From contig NZ_JACHHX010000004.1 in the NCBI RefSeq assembly GCF_014202935.1, positions 1 through 64,000 on the forward strand: a stretch of 64,000 bases of DNA, given 5' to 3'. Below, piece after piece: positions 57,364-64,000 of the stretch; positions within the stretch are counted from its first letter, which is position 1; every line of letters starts with the position of its first letter. The notes below the pieces were generated by a model. The model was not told the DNA's origin. It made no database searches and saw only the letters and a list, made by a program, of their open reading frames with translations. Both the position numbers and the translations under genes were made by a program. The DNA comes from Rehaibacterium terrae (lineage in GTDB: Bacteria > Pseudomonadota > Gammaproteobacteria > Xanthomonadales > Xanthomonadaceae).

Positions 57364-58194
57364 ATGATGCGGCTCAGCTTCCCGAACGGTGAACACCCCG
57401 ACCTGCGCCTGGACGAGGGCGATGTCTCGATCGGCAGCGCCGCGGACAACCGGGTCGCCATCGCCGATGCCGGACTGGCGCCGCACCACGCCCGCATCGT
57501 CGCCGATCGCCGCGGCGCCTGGCTGCACGTGTCAGCCGAGGCGCCGCCGGTCCACCTCAACGCCCGCCCGGTGCGCGAGCTGGCCATGCTGCGCAAGGGC
57601 GACGTGGTCTGTCTCGGGCATGTCCACCTGCTGCTGTGTGCGGACGAGCACGGGTCCCAGGTGCTGCCGATTCCTCCGGCGCCACCCGCTGACGATGCCG
57701 AGCCGGCGCTGCCGCGGGTGGTTCTGCGCGGCGTGGCCGGAGCGCACTTCGGTCGCAGCCATGCGATCGAGCGCACGCTGCTGATCGGCCGCGGCGAGGG
57801 GGTCCAGGTCCGTCTCGACAACCCCGCCGCTGCCGAGCGCCATGCCCAGATCGAGCTGCACGGCGAGCGCGTCGTGCTGCGACGGATCGGGGGCGAGGTG
57901 ATGGTCAACGGCATGCGCGTCGGCGACAGTCTGCTCGCGCCCGGCGACCAACTGGTGATCGAGTCCGACCGCTTTGTGCTCGAAGCGCCCGGCCTCGCCC
58001 GTCCGCCGGGCATGACGGGGGGCGCGGCGACGTCCGGCGTGCCGAATGCCAACCATCATGTCATCGCCAGCCAGGCCGACGAGGACGATGGCGTCGGTCG
58101 CGGCGTCGCCGTGTGGTGGCTGATCGCCGCTGCCGCCGTGCTCGCGGCGGTCATCACCGCGGTGCTGGTCTACGGCCCGCGCGCCACCGGTTGA
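57364..58194 (+). CDS. FHA domain membrane protein
   Basis: 276 residues with two FHA-like domains. The first: GDVSIGSAADNRVAIADAGL followed by APHHARIVAD. The second: LLIGRGEGVQVRLDNPAAAE followed by RHAQIELHGERVVL. A C-terminal transmembrane segment (GRGVAVWWLIAAAAVLAAVI) anchors it. FHA domains bind phosphothreonine peptides; no Ser/Thr kinase or phosphatase is next to it, so its partner is unknown. Confidence 0.88.
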   Translation: MMRLSFPNGEHPDLRLDEGDVSIGSAADNRVAIADAGLAPHHARIVADRRGAWLHVSAEAPPVHLNARPVRELAMLRKGDVVCLGHVHLLLCADEHGSQVLPIPPAPPADDAEPALPRVVLRGVAGAHFGRSHAIERTLLIGRGEGVQVRLDNPAAAERHAQIELHGERVVLRRIGGEVMVNGMRVGDSLLAPGDQLVIESDRFVLEAPGLARPPGMTGGAATSGVPNANHHVIASQADEDDGVGRGVAVWWLIAAAAVLAAVITAVLVYGPRATG

Positions 58195-58780
58195 AGTCGC
58201 GGCTGCGCTCGCCCTCGCGCCAGACGGATGCCCAGCAGCAGTGCCAGCGCGACCGCGTAGAACGACGGCTCGCGCAGATCCGCCTTCACCAGCCACCAGA
58301 AATGCAGCACCGCCAGCACGGCGATGGCGTAGACCAGCTTGTGCAGCCGGCCCCAGTGCCGGCCCAGGCGCCGCATCATGGCGCGGGTCGAGGTCAGCGC
58401 CAGCGGCAGCAGGCCGAGCCAGGCGAGAAAGCCGACGGTGATGTACGGGCGCTCGACGATGTCCTCCAGGATCTGCGTCCAGTAGCCGCCGAGGTCGAGC
58501 ACGACGTATGCCGACAGGTGCAGGCTGGCCCAGGCGAACGCCCACAGCCCGAGCATGCGGCGGAAATGTATCAGCGCCGGCAGTCCGGTCAGATGGCGCA
58601 GCGGGGTGATCGCCAGCGAGGCGAGCAGGAAGCGCAGCGCCCACAGGCCGCTGAAGCGGGTGATCGCCACGACCGGATCGGCGCCGAGGCCGTCGCTGGC
58701 GATCAGCCAGGCGAGCCAGGCCAGCGGCAGCGCCGCCAGCGCGTGCGCCGCCAGTCTGGCGAGCGCGAGGCGGCCGGCGC

Positions 58781-58790
<10 letters not shown>
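58170..58790 (-). CDS. msrQ: MsrQ heme-binding membrane subunit
   Basis: 206 residues, a ferric-reductase-like membrane protein with helices and heme-ligand histidines ([60 protein letters not shown]). It passes electrons from the quinone pool or flavin to MsrP. I chose GTG 58790, which overlaps the msrP end by 10 bp and gives the normal length. Its 3' end overlaps the FHA gene by 25 bp and carries a sequence resembling the REP-like element. Confidence 0.88.
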
Positions 58791-59704
<914 letters not shown>

Positions 59705-59721
59705 GGGGGTGCTCCTGGATA

Positions 59722-59760
59722 CTTTTCCGACCCTTCCGGAGTCACGGAGTTGCGGAAAAG
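59722..59760. promoter_or_regulatory. Inverted repeat upstream of msrP
   Basis: CTTTTCCG (59722-59729) and CGGAAAAG (59753-59760) are perfect inverted arms 23 bp apart, 18 bp upstream of the msrP start. The arrangement suits a dimeric regulator binding on one face of the helix or an mRNA stem. It is in the msrP-serC divergent spacer. Regulator unknown. Confidence 0.4.
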
Positions 59761-59867
59761 GTGCGCGGCGCAGAGACCAGCGTGCAGGCCCGCCTGTCGA
59801 CGTGCCGTGGCGGCTACCTTGCTGCACTGCGTCATGCTAGCCTCGGATTCCCTTCCAGGAGGCGGAA

Positions 59868-60953
59868 ATGTCGCGCGTCTACAACTTCAGTGCAGGTCCG
59901 GCGGCGTTGCCCGAGCCGGTGCTTCGTCAAGCCCAGGCCGAGCTGCTCGAATGGGGCGGGCAGGGTGCCTCGGTCATGGAGTTGAGCCATCGCGGCAAGC
60001 CTTTCATCGAGGTCGCTGCCCGCGCCGAGCGCGACCTGCGCGAGCTGATGGGGATTCCCGAGGACTACGCCGTGCTGTTCCTGCAGGGCGGCGCCACCCA
60101 GCAGTTCGCGCTGATCCCGATGAACCTGGCCGAGTCGGGCCAGACCGCCGACTACGTGCTTACCGGCCACTGGGCACAGAAAGCCGCCGCCGAGGGCGCG
60201 CACCATGTCAAGGTCAACATCGCCGCCAGCGGCGAGGCCGACGACTTCACCGCCATCCCGCCGCGCGAGTCGTGGCGGCTGACGCCCGGCGCGGCCTACC
60301 TCCACTACACCCCGAACGAGACCATCCACGGCGTCGAGTTCCATCACGTGCCCGATGTCGGCGACGTGCCGCTGGTGGCGGACATGTCCTCGAACATCCT
60401 GTCGCGGCCCGTCGACGTGTCGCGTTTCGGCCTGATCTACGCCGGCGCGCAGAAGAACATCGGCCCGGCCGGGCTGACGCTGGTCATCGCGCGACGCGAC
60501 CTGCTGGCCCGCGCCGGCCAGCCGCGGGCGAAGATCCTGCGCTACGCCGAGCACGCCGCGCAGGACTCGATGCTCAACACCCCGCCGACCTTCGCCTGGT
60601 ACCTGGCCGGGCTGGTGTTCCAGTGGCTGAAGGCCGAGGGCGGGCTGGGGGCGATGGCCGCGCGCAACCGGCGCAAGGCCGAGCGGCTGTACGCCGCCAT
60701 CGACGGCTCCGGCGGCTACTACCGCAACCCGGTCGATCCGGCCTGCCGCTCATGGATGAACGTGCCCTTCACCCTGCACGACAGCGCGCTCGACGCCGCC
60801 TTCCTCGACGAGTCGCAGGCCGCGGGCCTGCATGGCCTGAAGGGCCACAAGGCGGTCGGTGGCATGCGCGCCTCGCTCTACAACGCCGTGAGCGAGGAGG
60901 CGGTGGCAGCGCTGGTCGACTTCATGGGCGACTTCGCCCGCCGCCACGGCTGA
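59868..60953 (+). CDS. serC: 3-phosphoserine/phosphohydroxythreonine aminotransferase
   Basis: PLP enzyme of serine and pyridoxal synthesis. 361 residues starting [54 protein letters not shown] (PLP-binding Lys) and [19 protein letters not shown] are intact. AGGAGG lies 5 bp before ATG 59868. pheA follows after 5 bp. Confidence 0.97.
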   Translation: MSRVYNFSAGPAALPEPVLRQAQAELLEWGGQGASVMELSHRGKPFIEVAARAERDLRELMGIPEDYAVLFLQGGATQQFALIPMNLAESGQTADYVLTGHWAQKAAAEGAHHVKVNIAASGEADDFTAIPPRESWRLTPGAAYLHYTPNETIHGVEFHHVPDVGDVPLVADMSSNILSRPVDVSRFGLIYAGAQKNIGPAGLTLVIARRDLLARAGQPRAKILRYAEHAAQDSMLNTPPTFAWYLAGLVFQWLKAEGGLGAMAARNRRKAERLYAAIDGSGGYYRNPVDPACRSWMNVPFTLHDSALDAAFLDESQAAGLHGLKGHKAVGGMRASLYNAVSEEAVAALVDFMGDFARRHG

Positions 60954-60958
60954 CGACG

Positions 60959-62077
60959 ATGCCCCCGAAGAAGCAGCCCGCCGCCAAACCGCCGGCCCCG
61001 CGGATGGATCTGGCCGAGGCACGCGCCCGCATCGACGGCATCGACCGGCAGATCCAGGCACTGATCGCCGAGCGCGCGCGCTGGGCGCAGCAGGTCGGCA
61101 AGGCCAAGGGACCGCTCAGGCGCGCGGTGGACTACTACCGGCCCGAGCGCGAGGCGCAGGTGCTGCGTGGCGTGATCGACCGCAACCAGGGGCCGCTGTC
61201 CGACACCGAGATGGTGCGGTTGTTTCGCGAGATCATGTCGGCCTGTCTGGCCCAGCAGGAGCCGCTGAAGATCGGCTACCTCGGCCCCGAGGGCACCTTC
61301 AGCCAGCAGGCGGTGCTCAAGCATTTCGGCCATTCGGCCAAGGGCCTGCCGCTGAGCGGCTTCGACGAGGTGTTCCAGGAGGTGGAGGCCGGCCATGCCG
61401 ATTTCGGCGTGGTGCCGGTGGAGAACTCCAGCGAGGGCACCGTGCACTCGGCGCTCGATCACTTCCTGCACACGCCGCTGAAGATCTGTGGCGAGATCGA
61501 GCTGCGCGTGCACCAGTACCTGTTCTCGCGCAGCGGCCGGATCGAGGACATCGAGCGCGTCTATTCGCACCCGCAGTCGCTCGGCCAGTGCAAGGGCTGG
61601 CTGCGCGCGCACCTGCCGGACGCCGAGCGCATCGCGGTCGGCAGCAATGCCGAGGCGGCGCGGCGCGCGCGCAACCAGGAGGAAGCCGCGGCCATTGCCG
61701 GCGAGCACGCCGGTCATGTCTATGGCCTGAGGACGGTCGCCGGGCCGATCGAGGACCGGCCCGACAACACCACCCGCTTCCTGGTGCTGGGCCGCGAGAT
61801 CTTTCCGCCTTCCGGTCACGACAAGACCTCGCTGCTGATCGCCACCCGCGACCGCCCCGGCGTGCTGTTCGACCTGCTGCGACCGCTGGCCGAGCGCGGC
61901 CTGAGCATGACCCGCATCGAGTCGCGCCCGGCGCGCACCGGCAAGTGGGAGTACGTTTTTTTCGTCGATGTCGAGGGGCACATCGAGGATCCCCGCCTGG
62001 CCGAGGCCGTGGCCGAGGCGCGCCGCGCCGCAGCCGAGGTGCGGGTGCTGGGCTCGTATCCGGTGGCGTTGCCGTGA
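60959..62077 (+). CDS. pheA: Bifunctional chorismate mutase/prephenate dehydratase
   Basis: 372 residues in three domains: an N-terminal AroQ-type chorismate mutase (DGIDRQIQALIAERARWAQQ), a prephenate dehydratase (IGYLGPEGTFSQQAVLKHFG, GVVPVENSSEGTVHSALDHF, NTTRFLVLG), and a C-terminal ACT domain for phenylalanine feedback (DKTSLLIATRDRPGVLFDLL, IESRPARTGKWEYVFFVD). The start ATG 60959 follows the serC stop by 5 bp. Confidence 0.97.
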   Translation: MPPKKQPAAKPPAPRMDLAEARARIDGIDRQIQALIAERARWAQQVGKAKGPLRRAVDYYRPEREAQVLRGVIDRNQGPLSDTEMVRLFREIMSACLAQQEPLKIGYLGPEGTFSQQAVLKHFGHSAKGLPLSGFDEVFQEVEAGHADFGVVPVENSSEGTVHSALDHFLHTPLKICGEIELRVHQYLFSRSGRIEDIERVYSHPQSLGQCKGWLRAHLPDAERIAVGSNAEAARRARNQEEAAAIAGEHAGHVYGLRTVAGPIEDRPDNTTRFLVLGREIFPPSGHDKTSLLIATRDRPGVLFDLLRPLAERGLSMTRIESRPARTGKWEYVFFVDVEGHIEDPRLAEAVAEARRAAAEVRVLGSYPVALP

Positions 62078-62080
62078 CAG

Positions 62081-62122
62081 GGCCGGGACCGGGGACCCGG
62101 GACCCGTGGCCCGGGAAAAGCT
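62081..62122. repeat. 7-bp-period repeat between pheA and hisC
   Basis: GGCCGGGACCGGGGACCCGG continues GACCCGTGGCCCGGGAAAAG. On the minus strand it reads AGCTTTTCCCG then heptamers, the same head as at 27174 and 43746. Confidence 0.7.
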
Positions 62123-62157
62123 CCGCGCCTTCAGCCCCCTGCCCTCAGACCTCGCCA

Positions 62158-63276
62158 ATGCACGAGAACGACTTCCTCGCCCTGGCCCAGCCCGGCCTGC
62201 GCCGGCTCAGGCCCTACGACCCCGGCCACGACATCGTCGCGCTGCGCCGCCGCTTCGGCGCGCGGCTGGTGGAGCTGGGTGGCAACGAGAACCCGCACGG
62301 CCCCAGCCCGCGCGCCCGCGAGGCGATCCTCGATGCACTCGGCCAGCTCGCCCGCTATCCCGATCCGCTCGGCGGCGACCTCAAGGCCGCGCTGGCGAAC
62401 AAGCTCGGCGTCGATGCCGCACAGATCCTGCTCGGCAATGGTTCGCACGAGCTGCTGATGCAGTTCGCGCAGGCCTTCTGCGGGCCCGAGGCCGGCGTGG
62501 TCATGTCGCGCTACGGCTTCGCCGTGTATCCGCTGGCGGCGCTGGCCGCCGATGCGCCGCTGACCGTCGCCGAAGCGCTGCCTGAGGGCCATCCGATGCA
62601 CCGCGGCCACGACCTCGACGCGATCCGCGCCGCAGTGGACGAGCGCACGCGGCTGGTCTACCTGTGCAACCCGAGCAATCCGGTCGGCACCTGGTTTCCC
62701 AGCGCCGACCTTGAACGCTTCCTCGCCTCGTTGCCCGAGCAGGTGCTGGTCGTCGTGGACGAGGCCTATGCCGAATACGTCGAGGTGCCGGAGCTGCAGA
62801 GCGCGCTGACGCTGCTGCCGCGCTTCCCGCGCCTGATCGTCACCCGCACCTTTTCCAAGGGTTACGGGCTGGCCGGGCTGCGGGTTGGTTACGCGGTGGC
62901 GCAACCGGGGCTGGTGGCGGTGATGGAGCGGCTGCGCGAGAGCTTCAACGTCAACCTGCCCGGGCTGGCCGCCGCCGAGGCCGCGCTGGCCGACGAGGAG
63001 CACCTGGCCTGGCATGTCGAACAGAACCGCATCGAGCGCGAGTGGCTGAGCACGCGCCTTCGCGACCGCGGTCTGTACGTGCATCCCTCGCAGACCAATT
63101 TCCTGCTGGTGGATTTCGGCCGCGACGCCACGCCGTACGAGGAGGCCCTGCTGGCGCAGGGTGTGGTCCCGCGCCCGATGCGCGGCTACGGCCTGCCGAC
63201 CTGCCTGCGCATCAGCATCGGCACGCGCAGCGAGAACCAGCGGCTGCTGTCGGGGCTGGAGGGAGCCGGCGCATGA
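62158..63276 (+). CDS. hisC: Histidinol-phosphate/aromatic aminotransferase
   Basis: 372 residues, PLP class II. NENPHGPSPRAREAILDALG, LLGNGSHELLMQFAQAFCGP, YLCNPSNPVGTWF and TRTFSKGYGLAGLRVGY (PLP-binding Lys) are typical of HisC. Between pheA and aroA it probably transaminates aromatic amino acid precursors, though it could also serve histidine synthesis. Overlaps aroA by 4 bp (ATGA). ATG 62158 is used; no strong Shine-Dalgarno site is visible. Confidence 0.93.
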   Translation: MHENDFLALAQPGLRRLRPYDPGHDIVALRRRFGARLVELGGNENPHGPSPRAREAILDALGQLARYPDPLGGDLKAALANKLGVDAAQILLGNGSHELLMQFAQAFCGPEAGVVMSRYGFAVYPLAALAADAPLTVAEALPEGHPMHRGHDLDAIRAAVDERTRLVYLCNPSNPVGTWFPSADLERFLASLPEQVLVVVDEAYAEYVEVPELQSALTLLPRFPRLIVTRTFSKGYGLAGLRVGYAVAQPGLVAVMERLRESFNVNLPGLAAAEAALADEEHLAWHVEQNRIEREWLSTRLRDRGLYVHPSQTNFLLVDFGRDATPYEEALLAQGVVPRPMRGYGLPTCLRISIGTRSENQRLLSGLEGAGA

Positions 63277-64000
63277 GCGGCGCATCGTCCCTGGACTGGC
63301 TCGCCGGCCCGGCCGGCCCGCTGCGCGGCGAACTCGTCGTGCCCGGCGACAAGTCGGTGTCGCACCGCGCGGTGATGCTGGGCGCGATCGCCGAGGGCGT
63401 CACCCGGGTACGCGGTTTTCTCGAAGGTGAGGACACGCGGGCGACGGCGCGCATCCTCGGCCAGCTCGGCGCGCGCATCGAGGCGCCGGCGGCCAGCGAG
63501 CGCATCGTCCACGGCGTCGGCCTGCACGGGCTGCGCGGCTGCGCCGACGACCTGGACTGCGGCAATGCCGGCACCGGCATGCGTCTGCTGGCCGGGCTGC
63601 TGGCGGGGCAGGTCTTCGACAGCCGGCTGGTCGGCGACGCCTCGCTCTCGCGCCGGCCGATGGGGCGGGTGATCGAGCCGCTGGCGCGGATGGGGGCGCG
63701 TATCGAGGCCGCCGAGGGCGGTCGCCCGCCGCTGATAATTCACGGCAACAATGCATTGCAAGGTATTGATTATGAAATGCCTGTGGCCAGCGCGCAGGTG
63801 AAGTCGGCGCTGCTGCTGGCGGGGCTGTACGCGCGCGGGGAAACCAGGGTGCGCGAGCCGCATCCGACCCGCGACTACACCGAACGGATGCTGGCCGCAT
63901 TCGGCTGGCCGGTGGCTTTCCGTCCCGGCGAGGCCGCGCTGAGCGGCGGGCAACGGCTGCGCGCGACCGAGGTCGTCGTCCCGGCGGATTTCTCCTCGGC
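63273..64000 (+). CDS. aroA: 3-phosphoshikimate 1-carboxyvinyltransferase (partial)
   Basis: EPSP synthase of the shikimate pathway, cut by the window edge after about 242 codons. VVPGDKSVSHRAVMLGAIAE, GNAGTGMRLLAGLLAGQ, GDASLSRRPMGRVIEPLARM and VASAQVKSALLLAGLYARGE are present. The stretch 63732-63783 (encoding LIIHGNNALQGIDYEMPV) is about 38% GC against roughly 70% around it, an odd codon choice for this gene. Overlaps hisC by 4 bp. Confidence 0.96.
   Translation, partial: MSGASSLDWLAGPAGPLRGELVVPGDKSVSHRAVMLGAIAEGVTRVRGFLEGEDTRATARILGQLGARIEAPAASERIVHGVGLHGLRGCADDLDCGNAGTGMRLLAGLLAGQVFDSRLVGDASLSRRPMGRVIEPLARMGARIEAAEGGRPPLIIHGNNALQGIDYEMPVASAQVKSALLLAGLYARGETRVREPHPTRDYTERMLAAFGWPVAFRPGEAALSGGQRLRATEVVVPADFSS

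Overview
The window is high-GC DNA with gammaproteobacterial gene order, most consistent with Lysobacterales (Xanthomonadales). The pointers are the uppS-cdsA-dxr-rseP-bamA-lpxD-fabZ-lpxA-lpxB-rnhB-dnaE-accA-tilS chain running straight from pyrH-frr, the absence of a skp gene between bamA and lpxD, and serC-pheA-hisC-aroA at the right end. Genus and family cannot be fixed from the sequence alone.

Layout. Positions 1-2967 are a mobile-element scrapyard: an edge ORF, an N-terminal transposase fragment, an array of GAGAACGAGGACACCC-type repeats, a REP-associated tyrosine transposase (RAYT, minus strand), more repeats with the same core in the opposite orientation, and the C-terminal stub of an ISL3-type transposase. 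Positions 2968-26231 (minus strand) hold a long housekeeping block. It starts from an rpsB promoter, passes rpsB and tsf to a strong intrinsic terminator, includes an inserted HDOD-GGDEF signalling gene, and then runs from pyrH to tilS through ribosome recycling, isoprenoid and phospholipid synthesis, outer-membrane assembly, lipid A synthesis, DNA replication and fatty acid synthesis. From 26252 the plus strand carries map-glnD-dapD-(Spx/ArsC-like)-dapE. From 32398 to 49900 there is a patchwork of small accessory genes: Pat-type lysine acetyltransferase and a tandem GNAT relative, YjbR, ChrA, Slp lipoprotein, rlmJ, pirin, GFA, methyltransferase, VOC and cupin proteins, HIT, a response-regulator diguanylate cyclase, and an ECF sigma factor with a DUF6768 partner. 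Positions 49901-58194 hold YbaK, a two-domain fatty acyl-CoA reductase like the Marinobacter alcohol-forming enzyme, a membrane-anchored Mrr-like nuclease-fold protein, and a carbon-storage group (PhaF-like phasin, patatin, PHA-granule-associated small protein) with an FHA membrane protein. The right end has msrPQ (periplasmic methionine sulfoxide repair) divergent from serC-pheA-hisC-aroA.

Three dispersed repeat families cut across the genes: (1) the RAYT-flanking repeats; (2) 7-bp-period G/C-rich repeats, several headed by GCTTTTCCCG, lying at gene ends and even forming both termini of LpxB; (3) a REP-like palindrome of the type GTGGGAGCGGNTTCAGYCGCGAC, found in-frame inside tilS, in the rpsB-tsf spacer and at the 3' end of a GNAT gene. 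No rRNA, tRNA or CRISPR array was seen.
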